Assembly: GCF_009363535.1 (NCBI RefSeq)
Contig: NZ_CP045370.1
Location: 1 to 64,000 of the forward strand
Direction of reading: 5' to 3'
Source of the DNA: Microbulbifer sp. THAF38
GTDB taxonomy: Bacteria; Pseudomonadota; Gammaproteobacteria; Pseudomonadales; Cellvibrionaceae
DNA: 64,000 bases
Below, piece after piece: positions 9,968 through 17,835 of this stretch; the first letter of the stretch is position 1, and every line of letters begins with the position of its first letter. Made by a program: the position numbers and the translations under genes. The notes below the pieces were generated by a model. The model saw only the letters and a program-made list of their open reading frames with translations. It made no database searches and was not told where the DNA came from.

Positions 9968-10429
9968 TGAGAAAGGCTTGGGAGGTTCGTTGTCGTAATA
10001 GTGTTGAGGATGAGCTTCCCAAATGTCGTCAACAGTTCGTTCATCAAAGCTGCTTTCAATATCGTCTTCCTCTTCATCAATGATCGAAAGCAATACTACT
10101 GAAAATAGAAACGTAATTAACCCTATGAATTTAAATAGGAACCACCGCAGCAGTCTATATGGCCAATATTTTTCCATGTACGTATCCATTGATTGTACTC
10201 CTTGAAATATCGCTTGCTTTAAGCCTAGCCAAACTAGAAATAGCCGGGTAATGGTTGCTGCCATATGTGCTCCTGGAGAAGCGAGTTGCCAGTGCTTACC
10301 AGAGAGTAAAGGTCCCAGGCCGTATCCGATCAGAGCGACTAAACCAGTGAAGAGAAGGATGAACAAGCCTAGTGCGTTGTAGTAGCGCTCACGACGATTG
10401 AACCTGTACAAAAGTATAAATCTCCCCAA
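9965..10429 (-). CDS. Hypothetical three-TM membrane protein
   Basis: 154 residues with three membrane segments (about 20-43, 56-75, 95-117) and an acidic, Tyr/Pro-rich C-terminal tail. In related ICEs a membrane protein (DUF3742 family) is convergent with the end of the TraG operon; the position fits but I cannot confirm the family. The frame has a stop immediately before the TTG used here and no early ATG, so either a TTG start is used or the start has been lost. Confidence 0.6.
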   Translation of the reverse strand: MGRFILLYRFNRRERYYNALGLFILLFTGLVALIGYGLGPLLSGKHWQLASPGAHMAATITRLFLVWLGLKQAIFQGVQSMDTYMEKYWPYRLLRWFLFKFIGLITFLFSVVLLSIIDEEEDDIESSFDERTVDDIWEAHPQHYYDNEPPKPFS

Positions 10430-10531
10430 TCAGATCATAAAATAGCCAGTTCGGTCCAGCCCTTATAATTCGGGACATAGCGGACATTATTCCAATGGTT
10501 ATTCACCTGTTTCTGTGGGTAAATACTTGGT

Positions 10532-10963
10532 TTACGCTGCCACCTCTTGCCAGTCCCAAGGGGTGAAGCGGTTTTCCAATGACTCCAGCAGCTCAAGAAC
10601 GGCTGTCTCACCCTGTGCCAAGGCCTGTCGAACGTCTTCAATGTTGACCACATCCTTCTCATGATCCATCCAAGACAAGTGCTGAACATCCGTTCCATTG
10701 GATCGAAAGTGGAATTCCCCGCCACTTTTACATATAGGCTCCCTCCAGTAGTAGCTATAGGAGATGTCCTGTTGGCGTAGATGCTCCAGTATCATTTCCA
10801 GGCGAAAATCTCCTCTGCGATCCATGCCGCTGATCTGGAGTTTGGTTGTCCCTTCGCAATCAATGAGAAACCGGTTAGTAACCTCAATCTCGCCTGATGT
10901 GAATAGAGCCGCTACCTTATCGAGATGTATGGCGCGGACAATCAATGTGGCTTCAATGCTCAT
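10532..10963 (-). CDS. Hypothetical protein
   Basis: 143 residues, no membrane segment or signal peptide, alternating strands and helices. The ATG is preceded by AGGAACAGAG, a reasonable ribosome site. No family recognised. It lies 102 bp upstream of the TTG start of the membrane gene on the same strand and may be co-transcribed with it. Confidence 0.6.
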   Translation of the reverse strand: MSIEATLIVRAIHLDKVAALFTSGEIEVTNRFLIDCEGTTKLQISGMDRRGDFRLEMILEHLRQQDISYSYYWREPICKSGGEFHFRSNGTDVQHLSWMDHEKDVVNIEDVRQALAQGETAVLELLESLENRFTPWDWQEVAA

Positions 10964-11216
10964 AACTCTGTTCCTTTAGTTAAAAAAGAGATAGTTGTGT
11001 TTCTCTCAATCCCTATTCAGATTACGGGAAATGTTTACTTAGCTTGTTTGCGAGATCAGCTTCGGCAACAAGCCTAGTGTTTACTTGAAATCGCGGGTCA
11101 AGTGCTTCCTTAGTCTGCTATTGAAGGTTCTTTGCACATGTGTATTCCTCTGCATTCGAAAACTATTTTCAATTACAGAGTCTCACGAAAGATTGGACTA
11201 GCAACTGTGTTGGGAT

Positions 11217-11411
11217 TTATGAACAGTAAATCTCCAAGAATATTCCCCGTGCTGCCTGCTCCGCTTTCAAACACATATCCACATCAAAGCAACCAAAGCG
11301 GCAAGCTGCGTGATCAAAGCCAAGTTTCTCTGCCAGACGCCGATAAGCCTCACTTCTGGTGAGCCTGCCAGACTTATAAAGCGCGCTTTGCTTACTGCCT
11401 GGCATTGTCAC
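11217..11411 (-). CDS. Short DUF3268-like (zinc-finger-containing) protein or remnant
   Basis: 64 residues. The segment SRSEAYRRLAEKLG-like followed by C..G.FDVD.C matches the C-terminal part of DUF3268 proteins, which are common on phages and ICEs. The N-terminal zinc-binding cysteines of the full family are missing, so this may be a 3' fragment. The frame stays open upstream to about 11489 and runs across one of the CTGACACGTGTCAG palindromes. ATG at 11411 has a GGAG ribosome site. Confidence 0.45.
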   Translation of the reverse strand: MTMPGSKQSALYKSGRLTRSEAYRRLAEKLGFDHAACRFGCFDVDMCLKAEQAARGIFLEIYCS

Positions 11412-11450
11412 TCCAATGAACCCGGGCCGATAACCTAGAAAACTTTCGCA

Positions 11451-11464
11451 CTGACACGTGTCAG
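11451..11464. repeat. 14-bp perfect palindrome, copy 1
   Basis: CTGACACGTGTCAG, with flanks also similar to copy 2 (an AAAACTT-like sequence 5' and C-G-rich then T-rich sequence 3'), so the repeat unit is about 40 bp. Candidate recombinase or repressor site near the broken integrase gene. Confidence 0.7.
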
Positions 11465-11662
11465 TCTCTCGGTTTTTCTTTCGTAATTCTTATTGAGTGC
11501 AATTTCAAGTGAGCGCCAAATAGGAATTTTCTTTATATTTCATGGTGTTAGCGATTGGTTACGTAGGTGACAGCATCGAGTACTCGAGGACGGCGGAGCA
11601 CTACCAGCGGGCCAGCCTACCGTGGCCGCAGGGCAGGTAACTTACCCCTAAAAACTTACACA

Positions 11663-11676
11663 CTGACACGTGTCAG
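11663..11676. repeat. 14-bp perfect palindrome, copy 2
   Basis: Same CTGACACGTGTCAG core as at 11451, 212 bp downstream and 148 bp before the tyrosine-recombinase start. The remaining 11412-11823 interval holds no convincing gene. Confidence 0.7.
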
Positions 11677-11823
11677 TGCCCCGATTTTCCCGCCAGAGTT
11701 GCCTGCCAGCAAACATTCCCATGAAGGCCCGGTTTTGCTAGTTTTGAGATAATCAGATGGCACATTAATGACCATCATCACAATCACGAGATATGGTGCA
11801 TTTGTGATAATCAGGGGATACCT

Positions 11824-12590
11824 ATGGCTAGAACTAGACCTGTGAATAGGTTGAAGTCAGTCACTGTGACTGGCTCAGGACAGGCTGAGATCGTGGAGCA
11901 ACCTAAGCAGCTGGCTCATATCCTGTGGGCAGCTTCGCGGGGCGATACAGGGAAGCGGAATGTAGCGCTCATTTGGATGTTATTTGGTAGCGGACTAAGG
12001 ATCAATGAAGTCGCACAGCTAAAATTGGGGATATATACCACCCAACAGGTGAGCTAAAGCAAGCTTTTAGGCTGCCTGGAACATATACAAAGACTGGGAA
12101 GCCTCGAACGGTATACCTTTTGGTTCCACAGCAGAGAGATGCACTAGAGGATCTTAGGGCGCAGCGCATAGAGGATCGTGTAATGCTTAGTGAAGATGGG
12201 GCTTTTGGTGGGCTTGCACCAGATAGTCCCGTATTTCTATCTCTGAAAGGTAAACAGTGGCGCAAGCTATCTTTCAATTTCAAGAAATACCCAGATGCCG
12301 ATGGAAATATAAAAACAACTCTGGTGTGTGGTTCACTCGAAAACCTTGCGCGAGACCTTATAAAGCAAGCCGGAATTCATGGCGGTTCTAGCCATAGCGG
12401 GCGACGAAGCCTAGCAAGCTGGATGGATCGTAAGGGGTTTGACCTTCAATTGATTCAAGACATTTTGGGTCACTCGACAGCAGACATGACCTTAATTTAT
12501 ATCGATCCTTGGGAAAAGCGTATCAAGGAAGCATTTAAGAACTCTTGTTTAGGGTTGAAGCTACTTGAGTTTCATCAAGAACTGCGGTGA
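11824..12590 (+). pseudogene. Tyrosine recombinase/integrase, broken by one frameshift
   Basis: Reading 11824 to about 12025 and then shifting one base back gives a continuous catalytic domain of about 255 residues. Motifs: GSGLRINEVAQL (Arg I), HSGRRS (HxxR), LGHS and a MTLIYID nucleophile Tyr. The break lies at AAAATTGGGG (12021-12030), where one extra base ends the first frame at 12057. It lacks the N-terminal SAM-like core-binding domain, so it is short for an integrase. The in-frame halves both look conserved, so decay is recent, or the base is a sequencing error. It sits at the head of the gene array. Confidence 0.75.
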
Positions 12591-12747
12591 AAAGACGGCA
12601 AGGCAGGTTCCCACCTTTCCCCTGACGGAATTGGTTAATATTTTGCTTTTGTACTCCGATAAGGTTGGCTAGCTCCACATCGGTAGTGAGACCTAAGCGA
12701 GCTTTGACTTGATCAATTATTTCGTCTGGGGTAAGAATTTTCTTCAA
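12535..12747 (-). CDS. Phage CI-like HTH regulator (short)
   Basis: 70 residues starting with the CI-repressor N-terminal HTH pattern: DEIIDQVKARLG, then ELANLIGV, then QNINQFRQGKG as the recognition helix. It lacks the usual protease-like C-terminal half. It overlaps the 3' end of the recombinase gene convergently and is divergent from the array, with its likely operator between. A probable local repressor. Confidence 0.7.
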   Translation of the reverse strand: MKKILTPDEIIDQVKARLGLTTDVELANLIGVQKQNINQFRQGKGGNLPCRLFTAVLDETQVASTLNKSS

Positions 12748-12756
12748 AATGGGTAA

Positions 12757-12793
12757 ATAATATATTGACCTATAATGCGGTACATAATATATT
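12757..12793. promoter_or_regulatory. Promoter with twin ATAATATATT operator-like repeats
   Basis: A -35 TTGACC (12765-12770) and a -10 TATATT (12788-12793), 17 bp apart, point right. Two direct copies of ATAATATATT (12757-12766 and 12784-12793) flank the -35 and cover the -10, as expected for a repressor site used by the divergent HTH gene. This may be the main promoter for the downstream array. Confidence 0.6.
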
Positions 12794-12819
12794 TACTCTT
12801 AGCAGGAAGCAAGGGTTGG

Positions 12820-13059
12820 ATGCCCAGGAGAGCAGGGATGATGAGAGAAGAGGCAAAAACTAAGTCAGGTCACATCATCTTTCTTTGTGAACTTAGAACA
12901 TGGAAGACGGAGCACCCAAAATACGGGATTAGTTACGCAAGCACTGGAGTTCTAGACGGTAACAACAAAAAGAGAATTAGGCGTGCATTTGCGGCCCTTA
13001 AAAACTCCACAGCGTCTCATATCGATGAAATGCGAGAGATCGCCCATTCAGCATATTGA
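12820..13059 (+). CDS. Hypothetical basic protein
   Basis: About 79 residues, basic, no recognised domain. Starts at 12820, 12838 or 12841 are all in frame; CAGGAGAGCAGGG before 12838 is the better ribosome site. An earlier ATG at 12775 lies inside the promoter and is rejected. First gene downstream of the regulated promoter. Confidence 0.55.
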   Translation: MPRRAGMMREEAKTKSGHIIFLCELRTWKTEHPKYGISYASTGVLDGNNKKRIRRAFAALKNSTASHIDEMREIAHSAY

Positions 13060-13156
13060 TCTGTATAAAATAGATATAGGGAGATTATACGTGGACATTG
13101 AAGTTGACCAATTAGTAAGGTCAGAGTGCCCAAAAGCAACTGAAGGTTAAAGTGCG

Positions 13157-13810
13157 ATGAGTTTTTATATGAATAAGAAACTACTTTTTCAGTGCAAGCA
13201 TTATATGACGCAGTTCGTGTTTGATACCGCCGCACTGGAAGATTCACCTTTCACATTGCCAGAGGTCCAAACGCTGTTAGATGGGATAACAGTTGGTGGG
13301 CATACCCTGAGCGAGCAGAACCTGGTGCTAAACCAGAAGGCCAGCTGGGAGAAGCTATTTGGACTGATCGAGGCCGAACGCTTCGCAGTGACAAAAGAGG
13401 TAGCGTGCAGTCTTCAAGACCTGGTTGCCAAAGAAGAGGCCCTCGATTGGGGCTGTTTTAGAACTGGCAATGTACGAATCTCTGGTACTGAATACATCCC
13501 ACCAAAGGCTGAGAACCTGGATGCCAGGTGGAACGAAATGATCGGCAAGCTGGGAACGATTCAGGACACTAAGGTACGGGCTTGCTCCCTATTTTTGCAG
13601 ATGGCCCGCAATCAGTTCTTCTGGGATGGGAATAAGCGCACTGGCCGGCTGATGATGAATGGCGTTCTGCTATCTGAGGGTATTTCCCCTATTTTGGTGC
13701 CTGCAAAAGCAAAGCTTGAGTTCAATACCAAAATGATCCGGTTTTACGATAGCGGCAATGAATCTGAGATGATTGATTTTTTGGCAAAGTATCACGTTGA
13801 CTTTGGGTGA
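13157..13810 (+). CDS. Fic-domain protein with a non-canonical active site
   Basis: 217 residues. The Fic core is visible as RNQFFWDGNKRTGR at 151-164, where the family consensus is HPFxDGNGRxxR; the catalytic His position is Gln153. A TAALED segment at 24-29 fits the [ST]xxxE[GN]-type inhibitory helix that Fic proteins carry upstream of the core. Fic enzymes transfer AMP or other nucleotides to target proteins; without the His this one may be inactive or use altered chemistry. A 20-codon GTG-started frame (13091-13150) precedes it and could be a leader or relic. It is followed immediately by the small-gene array. Confidence 0.8.
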   Translation: MSFYMNKKLLFQCKHYMTQFVFDTAALEDSPFTLPEVQTLLDGITVGGHTLSEQNLVLNQKASWEKLFGLIEAERFAVTKEVACSLQDLVAKEEALDWGCFRTGNVRISGTEYIPPKAENLDARWNEMIGKLGTIQDTKVRACSLFLQMARNQFFWDGNKRTGRLMMNGVLLSEGISPILVPAKAKLEFNTKMIRFYDSGNESEMIDFLAKYHVDFG

Positions 13811-13836
13811 TGGACAACCATTTGAAAGGAAGCAAA

Positions 13837-14049
13837 ATGTCAGATTCCGATAACGGTCAATGGACCATAGAAGAACAAGATAGCTTAATCAGAGCGATAG
13901 AGTCCCGTTCCAGTATTAGCGGAATAATTGAAGAGGCTCAAAAAGAGATAAATCGTTCTGATAAATCAATTCTAAGACGGCTGAAGAAAATTGGATATTC
14001 TCCAAAAGCCGTTGGGAAATATATTGCCGGCTCAAATCTAGGTATCTAG
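13837..14049 (+). CDS. Hypothetical 70-aa protein, Myb/SANT-like pattern
   Basis: WTIEEQDSLIRAI followed by RSDKSILRRLKKIGYS resembles a Myb/SANT-type or homeodomain-like DNA-binding helix set. AAAGGAAG precedes the ATG. It lies 26 bp after the Fic gene and may be its partner. The longer GTG start at 13807 overlaps the Fic stop and has no ribosome site. Confidence 0.6.
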   Translation: MSDSDNGQWTIEEQDSLIRAIESRSSISGIIEEAQKEINRSDKSILRRLKKIGYSPKAVGKYIAGSNLGI

Positions 14050-14053
14050 GAGT

Positions 14054-14413
14054 ATGATTATTGTTGATAGCCCCTTTCATGTCTCTTTCTCATCGGAGCG
14101 TGAACTTCCATCTAAAGCATGTACCGGAAAATGCAAAAAGATTTGGTGGGAGTCTGATTATGATGAGACAGATGATAAAGGCGTATGTCTTCAATGCGGT
14201 TCAAGCTTAGGTTGCGCAGTAAAAGGCGTACATTTTAAAATTGTTTATCAGGCAAACCGTAATCTTCGTGTAAAGGACTTTAAGCCATATAAGAAAATGT
14301 CTAATGAGGAAATCGAATATATGAGGGACATGATAGAAAGAGGCGTAAAAGTTAAGCATATCAGTGTAGTGAAAAGTAAGTTTATTGAGAAAGCTAAACG
14401 CGAATGGTGTTAG
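14054..14413 (+). CDS. Hypothetical Cys-rich protein (array member)
   Basis: 119 residues with CTGKCKKIWW and GVCLQCGSSLGC, a probable zinc-binding cluster at about 23-55, then a basic helical tail. It starts at a TAGGAGTATG variant of the array motif, four bases after the previous stop. Function unknown. Confidence 0.65.
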   Translation: MIIVDSPFHVSFSSERELPSKACTGKCKKIWWESDYDETDDKGVCLQCGSSLGCAVKGVHFKIVYQANRNLRVKDFKPYKKMSNEEIEYMRDMIERGVKVKHISVVKSKFIEKAKREWC

Positions 14414-14439
14414 CCAGCTAGCAAGGATTAAGCAGGAAT

Positions 14440-14658
14440 ATGAAATTCCAGGTGATCGAAACGGCAGAGGATGCCTATAGCCATATTCAATGCCCAACCG
14501 GCAACTACGCATCATTATGTGGATTAGATGGTGATGATAATGATCCCTGGTGCACTCAAAGAATTTCTGGTTGGTCTGATAAAGTTACTTGTCCAGATTG
14601 TATTATGATTTGGAAGGTTGCCAGGTCCGTTAAACCTAAAAGTATTTCCCAGAAGTAA
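14440..14658 (+). CDS. Hypothetical zinc-finger-like 72-aa protein (array member)
   Basis: ASLCGLDGDD, then WCTQR and VTCPDC suggest a small zinc finger. Starts at CAGGAATATG, the array motif. Unrecognised otherwise. Confidence 0.65.
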   Translation: MKFQVIETAEDAYSHIQCPTGNYASLCGLDGDDNDPWCTQRISGWSDKVTCPDCIMIWKVARSVKPKSISQK

Positions 14659-14687
14659 GAAAGGGCATTTAAGGAGATCATAGGAAT

Positions 14688-14897
14688 ATGAAGAACAAAC
14701 TATTTAGAAAAGGACTTCCTTACTTCGCGGTTCTCATGACCATTTTTTCTGCTTGCGCGGCAGGATTCACAGCTAGCTTTTCGATGCCGCTTGCGGTGTT
14801 GATTCTAATCATAACCCTTTTGCAAGGAATCGGTTATACGTGGGTTAGAGAGAAGATAATCAAGCCACTCGAAATAAAAGAAGCATTACAAACCTAG
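14688..14897 (+). CDS. Two-TM protein A, copy 1 (array member)
   Basis: 69 residues with two membrane segments (about 9-30 and 33-50). It starts at TAGGAATATG. Near-identical copy at 17614. The 3' flank, CCTAGCTAGGTGGGAATATG, is the same in both copies although the next gene differs, which defines the cassette unit as gene plus 3' flank. Confidence 0.75.
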   Translation: MKNKLFRKGLPYFAVLMTIFSACAAGFTASFSMPLAVLILIITLLQGIGYTWVREKIIKPLEIKEALQT

Positions 14898-14909
14898 CTA
14901 GGTGGGAAT

Positions 14910-15207
14910 ATGACAGTTTTTGGAATACCGTTTAGGAAACCGGATCAGAAAGACTTGCTTGTTATCAGTCTGATCATTTTAGGAATGCTGGCCATAAGTA
15001 TTCCTCTGGCAGACGCCATCGAGGTAAAACCTCAGACACTCTTGGCCATGGACCATGGCTGGAGCTTCTGGTGGCTTTCTCAGTGCATCGGGTATCCGGG
15101 CAACTGAGGGAAAGAAGCAGTTCCTAATAATTTCAATAACCGCTTTGATCTTTGCGATGTTTGGTCACTTTCTTGGGGTCTACTTACTAAAACTCATTGC
15201 CGGATAG
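14910..15207 (+). pseudogene. Two-TM protein B, copy 1, frameshifted
   Basis: Homologous throughout to the intact gene at 16621. One extra base near 15045-15055 shifts the frame after QTLLA, so this copy ends early at 15104, while the shifted remainder still matches the intact protein to its stop at 15205-15207. The downstream motif GATAGAGGTTGGAATATG is retained. Confidence 0.8.
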
Positions 15208-15217
15208 AGGTTGGAAT

Positions 15218-15451
15218 ATGACTGAGAAGAATGAAACTCTGGACCGAGAACAAAAAGCTAAATGGGATGCTGGTGTGGCTGCCGCTAAGCAGGCAATGGC
15301 AGAGTCAGACAGACCAATTATGTTAATGGATGAAATGTCTGGGGTGGGATTGGAGCCAGATATAGAGGCGATGGGCTGGAATTCTGTCTGGGCCTCCGAA
15401 GAAAACAGTGCTCGCTGGACAGCATCTAGCCAGAACACTGATAAGGTTTAA
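15218..15451 (+). CDS. Hypothetical protein C, copy 1 (array member)
   Basis: 77 soluble residues, Ala- and Glu-rich, no recognised domain. Nearly identical to 17371-17604, with differences such as DREQ/DPEQ and SDRP/SGRP. The 3' flank GGTTTAAGGTAGGAATATG is shared by both copies. Confidence 0.75.
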   Translation: MTEKNETLDREQKAKWDAGVAAAKQAMAESDRPIMLMDEMSGVGLEPDIEAMGWNSVWASEENSARWTASSQNTDKV

Positions 15452-15460
15452 GGTAGGAAT

Positions 15461-15799
15461 ATGGCAATCTATCAATGCTTAACTTGTGAAGCGCCAATAC
15501 AGCAGAGAACAGCTAAATTCTGTACCCAGTGTGGCAATAAAATTGCAGAGCCTGTGCCGCAAGAGTTTCTCATTGATGGGAAACGCGAAAGGATTAGCCT
15601 GTCAAAGCTTGGTTTTATTGTAGTTTGGATTGCTGGAGCGGTAGCATTGATTTCCAATTCAGAATCATCAAGCACCCCTGTAATCACTGCCGGGATAATT
15701 GGTCTTGTGATGGGAGGTCTTTACCTGTCGTTGAGTGGACCACTAAAGGTGGTTACCCCAATATTAATCGATAAGCGTAAGATTATTTGTGAAAACTAA
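15461..15799 (+). CDS. Zinc-ribbon two-TM protein (array member)
   Basis: 112 residues. An N-terminal CLTC...CTQCG zinc ribbon (residues 5-27) is followed by two membrane segments (about 50-66 and 72-92). This ribbon-plus-membrane plan is common in small bacterial proteins of unknown role. Starts at AAGGTAGGAATATG. Confidence 0.7.
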   Translation: MAIYQCLTCEAPIQQRTAKFCTQCGNKIAEPVPQEFLIDGKRERISLSKLGFIVVWIAGAVALISNSESSSTPVITAGIIGLVMGGLYLSLSGPLKVVTPILIDKRKIICEN

Positions 15800-15808
15800 G
15801 GTTGGAAT

Positions 15809-16063
15809 ATGTAGGACTACTGTATTGAATGCAAAGATACAATCTATCCAGATGATGAATCTGTTTCTGTTGACACTGATCATTATCACTTTGAGTGTTC
15901 TGAAACGGTTACAAATAGAATTTACAAGGACGGTTATCAATCCGCATTAAATGGTGTTTCTGAATCTATGAATCCTCATAAGGAATTAAGCCAGTATCAT
16001 TCAGAGTTTTGGTCAGATGGACACACTAACGGATTAAGGGATTTAAAATCAAAGGCTAGGTAG
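15809..16063 (+). pseudogene. Array gene with a stop at codon 2 (ATG TAG)
   Basis: The array motif GGTTGGAATATG is followed directly by TAG and then 82 open codons ending at the next motif. The frame encodes a plausible protein with CIECK and HYHFEC (Zn-finger-like) and an aromatic/His-rich tail. No alternative ATG, GTG or TTG occurs early in the frame. Either a nonsense mutation or readthrough; mutation is the simpler reading. Confidence 0.6.
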
Positions 16064-16067
16064 GAAT

Positions 16068-16604
16068 ATGATCGAAAGTGAATTTTTCGGAATTGATCTT
16101 GATAAAATACCAAGCGAGAAGTTTTACCACGGTTTTGATGATCCCTCACTGTTAGATCAACGATGCCCCTCCCTTGTTATAGCTGCTATTAAAAAGGTAC
16201 CAAGTAAAGCCCCTGATTGGTTCCTAGCAACACAAGACTGCGATGGATTTGGTTGCGGTTCAAAATCTGCTGCGATTCTTCCGCTAACGATCAGGACGGA
16301 AGTAAAAGACGACCTAATCAAAATTGTTAATGAAGACTTTGCCGGCGAAAGTGGGTTAGATTACTTTCAGGTAATGGCGAAAGATAAAGCTACCGACATC
16401 AGAGAGGCATATCTTACTGCTATCAATAATATCGGGCTCTCTTGTAGCAAGGAACTTTCAGATTTGCTTACCCAGGCACTTTACCCAATAGATGCAACTA
16501 CTGAAAATCTAAGGACTTTATCTGGTGATCAGGTAGATTTGAATAGTCTTGTTAAGGAATGTACCGATCTTTGCATATTTATCGTTGGTGATAATTGCGA
16601 CTAA
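16068..16604 (+). CDS. Hypothetical 178-aa protein (array member)
   Basis: Soluble, acidic protein with several Cys (CPS, CDGFGCGS, CTDLC). It looks like an immunity- or effector-sized protein but matches no family I recognise. It starts at CTAGGTAGGAATATG, four bases after the previous stop. The 3' end TGCGACTAAAGGAATAG recurs after an unrelated gene at 21090. Confidence 0.65.
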   Translation: MIESEFFGIDLDKIPSEKFYHGFDDPSLLDQRCPSLVIAAIKKVPSKAPDWFLATQDCDGFGCGSKSAAILPLTIRTEVKDDLIKIVNEDFAGESGLDYFQVMAKDKATDIREAYLTAINNIGLSCSKELSDLLTQALYPIDATTENLRTLSGDQVDLNSLVKECTDLCIFIVGDNCD

Positions 16605-16620
16605 AGGAATAGGTGGGAAT

Positions 16621-16917
16621 ATGACAGTTTTTGGAATACCGTTTAGGAAACCGGATCAGAAAGACTTGCTTGTTATCAGTCTGATCATTTTAGGAATGCT
16701 GGCCATAAATATTACTCTGGCAGACGCCATCGAGGTAAAACCTCAGACACTCTTGGCGTGTACGATGGCTGGAGCTTCTGGTGGCTTACTCAGTGCATCG
16801 GGTATCCGGGGATCTGAGGGAAAGAAGCAGCTCCTAATAATTTCAATAACCGCTTTGATCTTTGGGATGTTTGGGCACTTTCTTGGAGTCTACCTACTAA
16901 AACTCATTGCCGGATAG
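16621..16917 (+). CDS. Two-TM protein B, copy 2 (intact)
   Basis: 98 residues, two or three membrane segments (about 15-36, 43-60, 73-95). Intact version of the frameshifted copy at 14910. It starts at TAGGTGGGAATATG and carries the same 3' flank (GATAGAGGTTGGAAT) as copy 1, but a different gene follows. Confidence 0.75.
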   Translation: MTVFGIPFRKPDQKDLLVISLIILGMLAINITLADAIEVKPQTLLACTMAGASGGLLSASGIRGSEGKKQLLIISITALIFGMFGHFLGVYLLKLIAG

Positions 16918-16925
16918 AGGTTGGA

Positions 16926-17357
16926 ATGATGAAAACACAACGCGAAAGGGATGACGAGAGAATTGCTAGCGTCTCTAAAATGGTAACCTTTGCCCGGCCC
17001 TCTTTTGTCCGTTTAGTATTTTTCTCTTTAATTTCTATGGTTTTTGCTGTTTATCAACTTTCGATGAGTGACGGGGTTGCTTCTATTTTTGTAAGTATCC
17101 TTTTTTCGGTCTCAATGCTCATTGCGCTGATCGAGTCAGCAAGGTTTGGATATATCTATGACGAGGCTTACGGGGGATGGAAATCGAGTACATGTATCGT
17201 CATAGGTTTTATAGTCGTATTCATTCTCCATAGAATTTTTGACTATCTTGGGTGGACTCCAACACACCGCACGCTGGGCTGGAGTATTGCCCTTTGGTTT
17301 GGCTTAATCCTTGGAGTCTTACTGTCGCAGGTCAATAAAGGTGATGGAAAACAGTAG
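16926..17357 (+). CDS. Four-TM hypothetical protein (array member)
   Basis: 143 residues with about four membrane segments and a short charged N-terminus. The motif here reads GGTTGGAATGATG, giving two possible starts (16926 and 16929). Unrecognised. Confidence 0.65.
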   Translation: MMKTQRERDDERIASVSKMVTFARPSFVRLVFFSLISMVFAVYQLSMSDGVASIFVSILFSVSMLIALIESARFGYIYDEAYGGWKSSTCIVIGFIVVFILHRIFDYLGWTPTHRTLGWSIALWFGLILGVLLSQVNKGDGKQ

Positions 17358-17370
17358 ATGAGAGTGGAAT

Positions 17371-17604
17371 ATGACTGAGAAGAATGAAACTCTGGACCCA
17401 GAACAAAAAGCTAAATGGGATGCTGGTGTGGCTGCCGCTAAGCAGGCAATGGCAGAGTCAGGCAGACCAATTATGTTAATGGATGAAATGTCTGGGGTGG
17501 GATTGGAGCCAGATATAGAGGCGATGGGCTGGAATTCTGTCTGGGCCTCCGAAGAAAACAGTGCTCGCTGGACAGCATCTAGCCAGAACACTGATAAGGT
17601 TTAA
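17371..17604 (+). CDS. Hypothetical protein C, copy 2 (array member)
   Basis: 77 residues, nearly identical to 15218-15451. It follows a different upstream gene (the four-TM protein), so the homology begins at the GGAATATG start and runs into the 3' flank. Confidence 0.75.
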   Translation: MTEKNETLDPEQKAKWDAGVAAAKQAMAESGRPIMLMDEMSGVGLEPDIEAMGWNSVWASEENSARWTASSQNTDKV

Positions 17605-17613
17605 GGTAGGAAT

Positions 17614-17823
17614 ATGAAGAACAAACTATTTAGAATAGGACTTCCTTACTTCGCAGTTCTCATGACCATTTTTTCCGCTTGCGCGGCAGGATTCACAGCT
17701 AGCTTTTCGATGCCGCTTGCGTTGTTGATTCTAAGCATAACCCTTTTGCAAGGAATCGGTTATACGTGGGTTAGAGAGAAGATAATCAAGCCACTTGAAA
17801 TAAAAGAATCATTACAAGCCTAG
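17614..17823 (+). CDS. Two-TM protein A, copy 2 (array member)
   Basis: 69 residues, differing from the 14688 copy at a few positions. It follows protein C here, whereas copy 1 follows the zinc-finger gene at 14440. The 3' flank is identical to copy 1. Confidence 0.75.
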   Translation: MKNKLFRIGLPYFAVLMTIFSACAAGFTASFSMPLALLILSITLLQGIGYTWVREKIIKPLEIKESLQA

Positions 17824-17835
17824 CTAGGTGGGAAT

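Noticed and set aside
11132..11362. 76-codon plus-strand frame opposite the DUF3268-like gene
   Set aside because: The minus-strand frame matches a known family pattern and has a ribosome site; the plus frame does not.
12015..12060. Programmed -1 frameshift in the tyrosine recombinase
   Set aside because: AAAATTGGGG does not form a standard slippery heptamer and no clear stimulatory structure follows; treated as a mutation or sequencing error.
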